This document shows, piece after piece, positions 26,100 through 35,287 of a stretch of 64,000 nucleotides of DNA. The notes under the pieces are model-generated. The model was not told the origin of the DNA. It saw only the letters and a program-made list of their open reading frames with translations, and did not search any database. Each line of letters opens with the position of its first letter. The stretch's first letter is position 1. Origin of the DNA: Acholeplasmataceae bacterium UBA6150 (GTDB lineage Bacteria > Bacillota_I > Bacilli_A > Acholeplasmatales > UBA5453); NCBI GenBank assembly GCA_002423145.1, contig DIUU01000012.1:102623-166622 (forward strand). Reading direction: 5' to 3'. Position numbers and translations under genes: made by a program.

Positions 26100-28532
26100 T
26101 TACTTTCTAATTGCGTCAATTGGTTTCATACGTCCAATTTTGGAGATTGGTAAAATAGTGAATACATTAACCAATACAATAGATGCTAGAAAAGCAACAC
26201 CTATTGATATGGGTTCTACAAGTAAATATGTCATGTTTGGATATGATGTTTTTGACATGGATAAATTGTTGTAAAACACCAGTAAAAACAATACTAAGGT
26301 AGTGCTTAAAAAAATCAGTAATGAAACCATAAACGTTTCAAAAAGATAGATTTTCATCACGTCTAAAACGCGTGAGCCTAGTGATCTTAAAATGCCAATT
26401 TCATGTTTTTGATCCACAATAGAGTAGTGAATGAAATTCATAGTTACTAACACCGTAACAATGCCTGATATGAGTCCAAATATTAAAAATGTTGTCCCTA
26501 GGTTTCGTTGAAACTGCTCGTTATCATAAATCGGTATTGAATAGAAATGATTAACTGCAACATTATAATCTTTTCGCAGTTCATTTAGTAACACTTTATC
26601 TTTCGATATAGAACCTGTCAACTTAAAAATCGTTAGATTATTGACAAAATCTACATGAACCATGGATTCGATATCTGTAGCATTGGCGTAAATTCTGAAG
26701 TTATTTGAACCAAATGCAAATGGATCCATGATTACACCTTTAAGCGTAAAAGTTTCATCGACTAAGTTTTTGGACTCCAAATCAAATACCTTTAATTGTA
26801 TTGGTTTTCCAATGTTGTTTGGATATTTTAATACCGTATAGGTGTCTGTCATCAAATCATATTGAAGGTACTCTGAAAACCTTATCTGTTCAACAAATAG
26901 TTTATTATATAAATCTGAAGTAATGTATACATCATTGGTTGATACATTGATTTGTCCAAGGGTCAAGTTATCGCCAGTTAAAGCAATCACTTGAGCATTT
27001 GATTGTACTATATCCACTACATCAAAACCTTGAATGATGAACGTTTTATCACTTTGAATCGTTGTTTGATTTCTTTCTGCTTGAAGTCTTATCGAATGAT
27101 CTATCTTGCGTAAATGATTTTCCGTAATGTAAACGGCTTCGTAAGAAGATTGATTGTACCGTTGATAAGCAAAGAAAACTTTAGGCTCGAAGTAGTCTTC
27201 AGGTACAACACTTTTAAACGTGAAATCGGGGTTGAAATAGGTTGGATAGTCTGTTTTAATGATACCTGCAATCAAATACACAGTTTGTGAACTAAAGGAA
27301 TTTCTGATGTATTTACCAACAAAATCACTATAATCAACTTGAATGGATGAATAAGCTTCAAAGTTGATACCATCATTAGACACTTCTAATTGGTCTAGCA
27401 TCATGTCGATGAAGTAGTCTGTAACATATCTGGATTCGTCAGTAATCTCTTGATAGTCATGAAAGATAAAACCCAATTCAAGAACATCTTGTGCATTTGT
27501 AATGATGTGATAACCATTGATGACTTGAATGTAGTCATAATCCTTTAAACTTCTGGTATAGATAGACGGATTCAAAGGTAACTCCATAGAAGTTGGAACT
27601 ACATAAGAATCAAACCTGTTTTGAAATAATTGAATTCGTTCAACATTGTTATCACTCAATGTTTGAGCTAATGCATCCTCTGGGGAATACATCAACAAGA
27701 TTTGGGAAAAAGCAATCAGAAATATACTAAGTGTAGAAATGATGAGATTGATGAACGTTTTTGCTTTTTTCTTTAATAAATTGTGAAATCCCATTTTGAA
27801 CGCGTATACTGTAGGAAAAGTTAACGATTTAAATGTCAAACTGGTTTCAGAAATATTGATTTTTTCAGGGTTGGAGTCTAATGTAACAATGCCATCTTTT
27901 ATTTCGATGATTCTATCGGCATAGGTGTTCGCATATTCACGGTCATGCGTAACCACAATGACCAATTGTTTCTTAGATATGTCTTTGAGTAGTTTCATGA
28001 TAGATTCAGCTGTTTCGCTATCTAAGTTACCTGTAGGCTCATCAGCTAAAAGAATGGATGATTGCTTAATCAATGCTCTACCAATCGCTATTCTTTGTTT
28101 TTGTCCGCCAGATAGCTCACTTGGAAATCTATTTTCATGACCTTCCAAATCAACATACTTTAAAACCTCTTTTATTTTTTGTGCATTATTGTTTTGTTTT
28201 TGTAATAATAAGGGAAACTCCATGTTTTTATATACGGTTTCGGTTTCAAGTAAATTGAACTCCTGAAAAATGAATCCGATGTATTCATTTCGATACACAT
28301 CAAAAGTGAGTGGTTTGTTACCAATGGATTGTCCATGAATAAGAATATCACCATGACTTGGCTTATCTAATCCACCAATGAGATTTAAAAGGGTCGTTTT
28401 TCCCGATCCGCTTTTTCCAAGAATAAAAACCATCCCTTTATTGGAAAATTGAAGGGTTGTTTCTTTAAGTGCATTGACGAAAACGCCCTTTCTTGACTCA
28501 TATGTTTTTGAAATGCTACTTAATATTAACAT
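26100..28532 (-). CDS. ABC transporter, fused ATPase and FtsX-like permease
   Basis: In this 810-residue protein the N-terminal 220 residues are an ABC ATPase of the MacB/LolD type: Walker A GKSGSGKTT (39-47), Q-loop IFQEFNL, signature LSGGQKQR (140-147), Walker B ILLADEP (160-166) and the switch His in VVTHDRE. A first membrane segment (TFINLIISTLSIFLIAFS) leads into a long extracellular domain of about 370 residues, then an FtsX permease with three C-terminal helices ending ILPISKIGRMKPIDAIRK. Such proteins dimerise and move lipoproteins or peptides, or act as mechanotransducers. It lies between a 1241-residue secreted protein (26 bases upstream) and a B-repeat lipoprotein (14 bases downstream), so these are its likely clients or partners. 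Confidence 0.9.
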   Translation of the reverse strand: MLILSSISKTYESRKGVFVNALKETTLQFSNKGMVFILGKSGSGKTTLLNLIGGLDKPSHGDILIHGQSIGNKPLTFDVYRNEYIGFIFQEFNLLETETVYKNMEFPLLLQKQNNNAQKIKEVLKYVDLEGHENRFPSELSGGQKQRIAIGRALIKQSSILLADEPTGNLDSETAESIMKLLKDISKKQLVIVVTHDREYANTYADRIIEIKDGIVTLDSNPEKINISETSLTFKSLTFPTVYAFKMGFHNLLKKKAKTFINLIISTLSIFLIAFSQILLMYSPEDALAQTLSDNNVERIQLFQNRFDSYVVPTSMELPLNPSIYTRSLKDYDYIQVINGYHIITNAQDVLELGFIFHDYQEITDESRYVTDYFIDMMLDQLEVSNDGINFEAYSSIQVDYSDFVGKYIRNSFSSQTVYLIAGIIKTDYPTYFNPDFTFKSVVPEDYFEPKVFFAYQRYNQSSYEAVYITENHLRKIDHSIRLQAERNQTTIQSDKTFIIQGFDVVDIVQSNAQVIALTGDNLTLGQINVSTNDVYITSDLYNKLFVEQIRFSEYLQYDLMTDTYTVLKYPNNIGKPIQLKVFDLESKNLVDETFTLKGVIMDPFAFGSNNFRIYANATDIESMVHVDFVNNLTIFKLTGSISKDKVLLNELRKDYNVAVNHFYSIPIYDNEQFQRNLGTTFLIFGLISGIVTVLVTMNFIHYSIVDQKHEIGILRSLGSRVLDVMKIYLFETFMVSLLIFLSTTLVLFLLVFYNNLSMSKTSYPNMTYLLVEPISIGVAFLASIVLVNVFTILPISKIGRMKPIDAIRK

Positions 28533-28558
28533 GGAGTTGCTCCTTATTTATCGATTAT

Positions 28559-31500
28559 TTATTCATTAAGTCCGATGTTTGAGTCTTTAACAAACTCGTA
28601 TTGATTGTGTGAATAGTGTTTTATCCACCAAAGTGCGCCAGTTGTCCATTTAACAATGGTTAATTCACCTTTATCAATAAGGGACTGGGTTGTAACTATG
28701 TTATTTGAGATCACACTACCAGAAGAATTGTTATATCCTGTAATGTATCCGATTCTTGGTTGAATTGTTCTATTGTTAGAGATATCAATATTATTTGCAA
28801 TGAATTTAATCAAAACAATGGATAGATTATTATTCTCGATATTACCAAAGTTTGAAGCGGTAATACCACCAGCCATAATATAATTGTTATCTCCTGTACT
28901 TGATTGGAAAAGTCTAACTTGGATATTTATATTACTTATTGTATTGTCCCTAATGACACCATGATTTAACCCTGCTATCCCGCCTTGATTACCCGATGCA
29001 TACAGTTTGATGTTTTCAACACGAGAATTTTGAATAATTCCAGTGTTTCGATTAAACCCAACTAACCCACCGCCATAAACATTGAAGGTCATCCAATAAT
29101 TAAATGCATAACTAGAAACAGGATTATACGAAACATTTGATATAGTACCAGTATTTTCACCAGCAACTATGCCGACATACATTGGTAATACATAACTGGA
29201 TATTTCACTATCCATCATGTAAGCACCCGAATAACTGAAATTAACATTTTTAATTACGCCATTATTCTTTTCAACAAAACCATAATATTGTCTAGTTTTA
29301 CTAATTGTTTCGCTACTAAAACTTAGAGTTGCATAATATATGTAAAAATTGTTACCATCAAGCGTTCCATTGAAGGTTCCTTGAATTGGAAGCCAGCTGC
29401 GATAATTGTTTGGACTGCTTTGGAACTGACTCCTATATACTTGAATACTATTTGTAAGTTTATAGTTAAGTTGCATTGATGAGGTATGACGTATATTATC
29501 AAGATGTCTATAATTATTAATTTGATATGGATCACTTGCTGTTCCAGAACCATTTCCATACAATGTATTAAAAGTCTTATCGCTTTGATAGAAATTATAT
29601 AATTTTTCTGATGCCGATAGATTATTGTAGCCTGACCAATTTCTATTGTACACTTTAGTGTTGTCAAATTGAATATATTTTATAATAATCCTAAATGTAT
29701 ATAAGCCTTGTTTAATGCTTAGTGCTTTATTCAATACATTATCAACAGCATTTGATGTGCTATATGAAAAAACATAACTTCTATTGGTATAGTTTGGAAT
29801 AGCTATTTCGTACCCCATTGATAGCTGTGAGTAGTTATTGGAATTATATGATCTATATATTTCAATGCCTGAGTCAACATTTCTAAATGCCATTGGAAAA
29901 CTACTTACATCAATATTTGAATACAGATAAATTGTCCCAAATGATCCTGAATCATATGCTACAGCAGTAATGTACTGTTTAATTGGCGTATTATTCTGAA
30001 TGGTCAAAATATCAGTATCATTCGAGTAGCTGAAATATTGTGTAAGATGCATTGGTATATTGACCACAAAGTTGTCTACATACTGATTATTCACTGTCAT
30101 TCGTATTGTGTGATTTCCTGCATTTAACACAATGTCATTGGTTGATTGAGTAACCCCATCAACCACCCATTTTATTGCATTTTCATATTTTTCTACATAT
30201 AATCTGGCCGATGATGATGCCTTAATTTCGATAAATATTTCATTGTTTTCTAGGCCACTAAATATGATTGCCTTAGAAGATGTTGTATTTAAAACCGTTG
30301 AACTAGCACCTAGAATTCTATAAGTCAAATTAGAATAAGAATCGATTTTTAAAGCATACTGTCCACTTTCTGGTATGGTAAATTTCAAGTATACATTGTT
30401 ATTATTGCTAATCAGTGTTTGGTATGTTGATAAATTTAAGTTACCTACCTCACTTAATGACACCACAATATTTCCTGTTGTACTTGAAACAATTCTAACG
30501 TAATATACTTCCTCAGCACTCAAATATGACTGTATATTACTTGATCCTTGTATAGTTATTAGTTGATGTATTGAATTGTAAACATAGATTTGAACAGATG
30601 ACGGATAAGTGAACTGATATGCTGCTGTTTTGTCAACAATCAATTTGTAGTAATTTCCACTGGATTCTGTAGATCTAACCTCAATCGTATTGTTTCCGTT
30701 ATTAATTTCGATCATAGAAATACTAAAATACACAATTCCCCGTTGAGAGGTATCCATCAATGAAACTGAAAATGTGTATTCAACACCTGCTGTCAAATGT
30801 GTTTTATACTTACCGGATTGTAACGGGCTTAATACAGCTAATTCATTTTTCGAAACTATTATTGTTGGGTTAATAGATGAACTTGAAATCTCATAATAAC
30901 CTGTTAATTGTGGCGTAAAGGTGTAGCTTTTGTGTGATCTCGCCAATAAACTTGATTCTTTAATTTCATCTATTGTTACATTTTCAGGATTATCTTGCCC
31001 AAAATCAAATTCTAATGTTTCAATTTCTGCACCTATATGATTCCCATAACGATCTGAAACAGTAATGCCAAGCGTTGTTATTAATTTACTTAAATCAGGT
31101 AAACCTGTTGGATGAGTGTTATTTACTCTGTATATAACATTAATATAATCATTTGGTCGAAGAACATTATTAGAGTTTACTATGATTGCAGCGTCTCTAA
31201 TTAATCTACCATAATTTGAAATCTGGTTTGGCTTAGAAATGTTGAAAAGGTTCATTGTAACATCATTTCTATTATAACTTACAGAGTCGAAATACTCACC
31301 GTGAGCTAACTCATCTAACTCGATTGCAAATGTGATTGAATCAACGATTAAATAGAATGCTAAACCATATGGATTACTTGTAGCGATATATGAGCCGATT
31401 GTATATGCTGTATTTAAACCAAACTCAGCATACTCCCAAAAAGAAGTTCCTGGTTGTAATTTTGACATTTGATAGTAATATTCGGTACCAATAATGAAAG

Positions 31501-32284
31501 CCCCCGTGTCATTTAAATGATTGTACCCTGTATTACCATAATTCAAAGTATTTGCGTTATATATCGAAGACGCAATAGAAATATCGTTTAAAAACAAGGA
31601 CTCCGATTGCACTAACTCTATCTCATAACCATTAAAGCTACTGTGGGTAACTCTTGGGTAAGGAATTAGGTAATCGTTTTGTATACTTGAATATGAAACA
31701 TCTAAAAAAAAGTCAACTTGATTATTAAACAAGATTTGATTTGAGGTATTGCTACTTTTTAAAAGCAAATAGTCAAACTGAAATAGTGTTTTAACCTCAA
31801 TATTAATCTCATCATTATTATTTAATAAATCGAAGTTTGTTGATATGTCGAAAATAATTACCGTAGAAATGTTGTAGGTTTCGTAAACTATTGTGTTTAT
31901 GTAATAACCATATTCTTTCCCAATATGTCCTGTTGTATTTTGGAATGTGAATAAATTTCTTGGTACAATGTCCGTTATTTTATCATCTTCAAATACACTG
32001 GTTGAATAATGTGGTCTTGGATCAGTTTGTATGTCTCCATTTTCATCTTCAAATGTAGTAAATGTCGGTATATTATGAATATTTACCGAGTCACCATAAT
32101 AATTTAAATATTCACCAACAAACTCGGCTTCTAATGAGTTACCAAAAATGACATAGTCATCATCTGTAGATAATTCTTGGCTGAGAGTTGAAGGATTACT
32201 AATTTCTGTAGCATTTACTGTGATTACAAATGACCAACTAATAAAACTTGCTACTGCAAATAATAATACTATTACTTTTTTCAC
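28559..32284 (-). CDS. Large secreted surface protein with GLUG-like C-terminal repeats, 1241 aa
   Basis: The protein starts at GTG (32284) after AAAGGAG and has an N-terminal signal peptide (about residues 1-25, ending VNA); no lipobox Cys and no sortase motif or C-terminal anchor are seen. The N-terminal 450 residues resemble an uncharacterised globular domain. The middle is a series of beta-rich modules with the pattern SGYYEISSS / AAYQFTYPSSVQIYVYNS / SGQYALKIDSYSN, like PPC-type domains. The last 300 residues hold GLUG-like repeats of a beta-helix, such as VGIVAGENTGTISNVSYNP, GGLVGFNRNTGIIQNSRVEN and GGIAGLNHGVIRDNTISN. It is first in an operon with the ABC/FtsX transporter and lipoprotein A. 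A surface adhesin or structural role is inferred. Confidence 0.75.
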   Translation of the reverse strand: MKKVIVLLFAVASFISWSFVITVNATEISNPSTLSQELSTDDDYVIFGNSLEAEFVGEYLNYYGDSVNIHNIPTFTTFEDENGDIQTDPRPHYSTSVFEDDKITDIVPRNLFTFQNTTGHIGKEYGYYINTIVYETYNISTVIIFDISTNFDLLNNNDEINIEVKTLFQFDYLLLKSSNTSNQILFNNQVDFFLDVSYSSIQNDYLIPYPRVTHSSFNGYEIELVQSESLFLNDISIASSIYNANTLNYGNTGYNHLNDTGAFIIGTEYYYQMSKLQPGTSFWEYAEFGLNTAYTIGSYIATSNPYGLAFYLIVDSITFAIELDELAHGEYFDSVSYNRNDVTMNLFNISKPNQISNYGRLIRDAAIIVNSNNVLRPNDYINVIYRVNNTHPTGLPDLSKLITTLGITVSDRYGNHIGAEIETLEFDFGQDNPENVTIDEIKESSLLARSHKSYTFTPQLTGYYEISSSSINPTIIVSKNELAVLSPLQSGKYKTHLTAGVEYTFSVSLMDTSQRGIVYFSISMIEINNGNNTIEVRSTESSGNYYKLIVDKTAAYQFTYPSSVQIYVYNSIHQLITIQGSSNIQSYLSAEEVYYVRIVSSTTGNIVVSLSEVGNLNLSTYQTLISNNNNVYLKFTIPESGQYALKIDSYSNLTYRILGASSTVLNTTSSKAIIFSGLENNEIFIEIKASSSARLYVEKYENAIKWVVDGVTQSTNDIVLNAGNHTIRMTVNNQYVDNFVVNIPMHLTQYFSYSNDTDILTIQNNTPIKQYITAVAYDSGSFGTIYLYSNIDVSSFPMAFRNVDSGIEIYRSYNSNNYSQLSMGYEIAIPNYTNRSYVFSYSTSNAVDNVLNKALSIKQGLYTFRIIIKYIQFDNTKVYNRNWSGYNNLSASEKLYNFYQSDKTFNTLYGNGSGTASDPYQINNYRHLDNIRHTSSMQLNYKLTNSIQVYRSQFQSSPNNYRSWLPIQGTFNGTLDGNNFYIYYATLSFSSETISKTRQYYGFVEKNNGVIKNVNFSYSGAYMMDSEISSYVLPMYVGIVAGENTGTISNVSYNPVSSYAFNYWMTFNVYGGGLVGFNRNTGIIQNSRVENIKLYASGNQGGIAGLNHGVIRDNTISNINIQVRLFQSSTGDNNYIMAGGITASNFGNIENNNLSIVLIKFIANNIDISNNRTIQPRIGYITGYNNSSGSVISNNIVTTQSLIDKGELTIVKWTTGALWWIKHYSHNQYEFVKDSNIGLNE

Positions 32285-32428
32285 TCTATATTCAATCTCC
32301 TTTTTTTGTTATAAATCAAATCCAGTTTTTTCAATATCACCTCTTATTATAAAATTTTCCCCAAAACTATCTTTTCAATTAATAAAACGTTATTTTATTG
32401 ATTTTTGTCCGCTTTATTTTATTTTTTT

Positions 32429-32490
32429 TTAAATAAAAATCTATACTTGTATTTTTTCCATTTTTTTTGCATTTAATTTGTTTTTTTTTT
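32429..32490 (-). repeat. Cluster of long homopolymer tracts upstream of the 1241-aa surface protein
   Basis: Within about 60 bases the plus strand carries T9 (32432-32440), T8 (32461-32468) and T10 (32481-32490), which are A tracts upstream of the minus-strand surface protein gene. A TATAG-like -10 element lies between them near 32443-32448. Tracts of this kind vary in length and switch surface protein expression in some Mollicutes; here that is inference. Confidence 0.45.
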
Positions 32491-32540
32491 GCAAAATATA
32501 TAGCAAACTTAATTACATGTATTATTATCATTTAATAAAA

Positions 32541-32576
32541 AATTGGCCAGTGGATTTTCTCACTGACCAATTTTAA
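32541..32576 (-). terminator. Terminator of lipoprotein B
   Basis: On the minus strand AATTGGTCAGTG pairs with CACTGGCCAATT (one mismatch) around GAGAAAATC, followed by T6. Its stem is nearly the same as that of the terminator at 35129-35163. Confidence 0.88.
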
Positions 32577-32586
32577 TTGTATTTAA

Positions 32587-33288
32587 TTATTGTGAATTGG
32601 ATTCTGTTTTCATATAGACAATGACATCTCTTTGTGGCATACTGCTAAAATCAAATAAAACATTTGAATCTGCTTCGACCCATCCAATGAAGTCTTTAGG
32701 ATAAGTAGGGTCATAAGGGATGATGGTGTCCCCAGCTTGAAAGTATTCAACGATTTGCTTTTTTTCAGAGATATAATAGGTCAACGTGTATACGATCGGT
32801 TCCCATTTTGCATAAATGGTGATGTCTTCAAACAGTTTTATGTATTCTACGCTTAGGGTTAAATCAGCATCATAAAACCAACCGATAAATTCATAACCGT
32901 CCTTTGTGGTGAAATGTTCCGGGAAGGTAAACATCGGATAGTGGGGTAACATCATTGGTTCAATGGGTGTTCCTCCATTGGTAACAAATGTGATGAGATA
33001 ACTTTTTTCTTCAAACACAGGGAATAACCAACTATTTTCATTGAAGATGGTATTTTCATCGATCATCGTACCATCGATGGTTCTCCATCCAACAAATGAA
33101 TAACCAGGTAATTCTGGTTCATAATAAATTGCTTTGATAGATTTGCCTTTGGCCATTTCAACCATCTTTGGTGTGATTCTATAATAATCATTGGTGAAAT
33201 GGATTCGGATGTATTCTGGTGGTTCAGTGGGTTTGGTTGTGCATCCACTCAATAATACGATTAGAATCAAAATCAATAATTTCTTCAC
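32587..33288 (-). CDS. B-repeat (InlB-type) lipoprotein B
   Basis: A paralogue of lipoprotein A. The GTG at 33288 is preferred to 33330 because it gives a compact lipoprotein signal (KKLLILILIVLLSGC, Cys16) and follows GGAGAGG. B-repeat units are visible at LPGYSFVGWRT, DGYEFIGWFYDADLT and PKDFIGW, each with a preceding strand such as YLITFVTNGGTPIEPM. The 233-residue protein is the same length as A and aligns end to end. The final 130 bases are over 90% identical to the A gene, much higher than the rest, which suggests recent conversion. It is a single-gene unit with its own terminator. Confidence 0.82.
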   Translation of the reverse strand: MKKLLILILIVLLSGCTTKPTEPPEYIRIHFTNDYYRITPKMVEMAKGKSIKAIYYEPELPGYSFVGWRTIDGTMIDENTIFNENSWLFPVFEEKSYLITFVTNGGTPIEPMMLPHYPMFTFPEHFTTKDGYEFIGWFYDADLTLSVEYIKLFEDITIYAKWEPIVYTLTYYISEKKQIVEYFQAGDTIIPYDPTYPKDFIGWVEADSNVLFDFSSMPQRDVIVYMKTESNSQ

Positions 33289-33310
33289 TTTGTATGCCTC
33301 TCCATAGGTT

Positions 33311-33526
33311 TTATGTTGTTTTTGGAACAATCAATACTCTCACTTGAACGGTTTTATACGGCGGGATTTGCAATTCATACTCGCCTTTTAATAAATAGAA
33401 CCTTTATCTGAACACTGCATTGTTTACAAGAATCGATTGTGTGATGTCTAATTTTCTCGCAAGCTCTGCCTGGGTGAACCCTTTACTTATTCTTAACATG
33501 CGAATCAAGTTTCCAATTTTGCTCAT
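33311..33526 (-). pseudogene. Chimeric remnant: Xre-type HTH start joined in frame to an unrelated C-terminus
   Basis: From an ATG at 33526, 40 codons encode a clear Xre HTH start (MSKIGNLIRMLRISKGFTQA followed by ELARKLDITQS), but helix 4 and the rest are missing; the frame turns into ILVNNAVFR and stops at 33404-33406. The same frame then continues as FYLLKGEYELQIPPYKTVQV and RVLIVPKTT to a TAA at 33311, which looks like the C-terminal strand of a glycosidase or surface protein. There is no Shine-Dalgarno before the ATG. This appears to be debris from recombination between two genes rather than a working regulator. Confidence 0.6.
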
Positions 33527-33882
33527 GTATTTACACGAATGGTATGTTCTCTCCTATGGCTTCATTCTAACAACACAACCACTCAATATCAACCTACCCT
33601 TCGTGGGTTGGTGATATGTTTATTGTGTGCTTCTTTGATTTCATTATCTACCCTCGGTAGGGGTTAAATCATAATCTCTTTGTTACGAGATTATCCTGGT
33701 TAAAAAAATATACAATGAACTGTGGTGACTATGAATAGTATAACGGATAATCAAGTATAATGTTTGTTTTAATTTTGAAGTCCTCGATTTGAGATTAGGG
33801 TTGTGTCCTATAATCAAATTATAATTTTCTAAAATTTCCATCAAAATACTGTTTAAAGTCACCCAACATCAAACATCAAGAA
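33527..33882. other. Non-coding gap with hairpins
   Basis: No gene was recognised. Three hairpins occur close together: 33586-33616 (ATATCA-x-CC... GG-x-TGATAT), 33646-33663 (CTACC/GGTAG) and about 33671-33695 (ATAATCTC/GAGATTAT). None has a strong T run. They may be remnants of transcription signals of lost genes. Confidence 0.4.
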
Positions 33883-33912
33883 AAAAACCAGTTTGCCTGG
33901 TTTTTTGTTTTT
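33883..33912 (-). terminator. Terminator of the GGDEF gene
   Basis: On the minus strand AAAAAACCAGG pairs with CTGGTTTTTT around a CAAA loop, with a following T-rich run, just after the stop at 33913. Confidence 0.85.
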
Positions 33913-34866
33913 TTACTTATAAATTTTAAATGTGTTTCTGCCATCTGATTTCGCTTCGTACAAAGCGCTGTCTGCTTTGTTTAATAGTTCTGAAAGAGAC
34001 TCTTTGGTATTTTCAGGATAAACCAATATACCCATGCTCGTGGTTAATTGGAAACTACCCATCGGGGATTCCCATTCCTTTAAATCCTTCAATACCATTT
34101 TCGCGAACGCTTCTAAGGTTTTCATGTCTTTCATGTAGGGTAGATGTAATACAAACTCGTCCCCACCCAAACGCACTGCGTAAGCGTCTTTAATGCCTAG
34201 TTTAAAGGATTGTAACTTATTAGCAAACTCAATGAGTACTTGGTCGCCTGCTTCATGACCAAAGGTATCGTTGACCCGTTTAAACCCATCTAAATCCAAT
34301 AAGATTAAAGTCCCACCCAAAGCAGCGTTATCTTCGAAGTGGTTAAACAAATAATGTCTGTTGTATAAGCCCGTCAAAAAGTCACGGTAAGCCAAGTATT
34401 CTAATTCAAGATAGTACGCAAACATTTTCGCAATCTTTTGTAAAAGCATAATACTGTGATCATCAAATACAGAAGCTTGATCATCGGCAGCACATAAACT
34501 CCCAAAGCGTTCCCCATTGGATAATGAAATAGGGATACCTAAATACGCATTCGCGTTGATTGAATCCACTGTACCTTGAACCTTTTTTAAATCGTTTGTT
34601 TTTGATATGTTGTTATATACCAAGGGTAACCCCTTTTTATAATCAATCAAATTACAAATCGCATCCTCGACAGGAATGGTCGTGCCTTCTTTTAAAGTCA
34701 CTTTTGTGTTGTTCTCAGATACCTTTAAAGTCACTTGGGTGACATCGTTTAAAGCGTTGATGTAAATCACCTTGTCTGGTAGAACGGCTTTTGCTAAAGC
34801 GATGACGTCTTCTGCCAATTCGTCAATTCGCTTATATGTTTTTATTTCATGAATGGATAGGCTCAT
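33913..34866 (-). CDS. GAF-GGDEF diguanylate cyclase
   Basis: The start at 34866 (ATG, preceded by GGGG) gives 317 residues. Residues about 10-150 form a GAF-type sensor domain (NAYLGIPISLSNGERFGSLC). The GGDEF domain begins at YRDFLTGLYNRHYL (160-173) and contains LLDLDGFKRVNDTFGHEAGD (189-208) with the Mg-binding Asp, and the intact active loop GGDEF at 234-238. The product-inhibition I-site RxxD is missing: the position reads GIKD. It should make cyclic di-GMP in response to a small ligand bound by GAF. No EAL or PilZ gene is nearby. It is a single-gene unit; c-di-GMP signalling would be notable if the host is a mollicute. Confidence 0.9.
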   Translation of the reverse strand: MSLSIHEIKTYKRIDELAEDVIALAKAVLPDKVIYINALNDVTQVTLKVSENNTKVTLKEGTTIPVEDAICNLIDYKKGLPLVYNNISKTNDLKKVQGTVDSINANAYLGIPISLSNGERFGSLCAADDQASVFDDHSIMLLQKIAKMFAYYLELEYLAYRDFLTGLYNRHYLFNHFEDNAALGGTLILLDLDGFKRVNDTFGHEAGDQVLIEFANKLQSFKLGIKDAYAVRLGGDEFVLHLPYMKDMKTLEAFAKMVLKDLKEWESPMGSFQLTTSMGILVYPENTKESLSELLNKADSALYEAKSDGRNTFKIYK

Positions 34867-35128
34867 ATTTTTATACCCCACATATGAATAATAATACCAT
34901 TATTTATAGATTTTTTAATAACAAATTACGTGAGTTCATTCAAAAAGAATGTTCAAGAAGCCTAAATAGGATTTAACTTACAGGAATGGACTTAAAATCC
35001 GTTATTTATCTACTTAAAGCCATTTCTTTGATTGAAATCATGATTGAACCATGGTTATTTCATGATTCCATTTTAGTCTTATATTTTTTTCTTTTTATTG
35101 AGAATTTATGTCCGTTTGATCACTCAAT

Positions 35129-35163
35129 AAAAATTGGTCAGTAGAGAAATCAACTGACCAATA
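35129..35163 (-). terminator. Terminator downstream of the 557-aa lipoprotein and B-repeat tail remnant
   Basis: On the minus strand ATTGGTCAGT pairs with ACTGACCAAT around a 10-base loop, followed by TTTTT. The stem is nearly identical to that of lipoprotein B's terminator. Confidence 0.85.
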
Positions 35164-35172
35164 TTCTAGATC

Positions 35173-35259
35173 TTAATTGTATGAATAGGGTTCTATGAAC
35201 ATATATACAACTGCAATTCTTTTTAAAAAAAGCGTCATATCAAAGTAGTTTTTATCCAT
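35173..35259 (-). pseudogene. Degenerate C-terminal tail of a B-repeat lipoprotein
   Basis: A 28-codon minus-strand frame (ATG 35259, TAA 35173-35175) reads MDKNYFDMTLFLKRIAVVYM then FIEPYSYN. It aligns with the shared C-terminus of the two B-repeat lipoproteins (DSNVLFDFSSMPQRDVVVYM then KTESNQN), keeping D-x-N, the FD and VVYM positions. Like lipoprotein B it is followed by the ATTGGTCAGT terminator. It has no Shine-Dalgarno and is best read as a third, decayed copy of which only the end and terminator remain. Confidence 0.5.
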
Positions 35260-35287
35260 ACTGTATCTCTTTTAACTTTTGGTGTGA

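Noticed and set aside
33420..33614. Plus-strand frame of 64 codons
   Set aside because: It is the antisense of the Xre-type remnant and shows no protein-like pattern.
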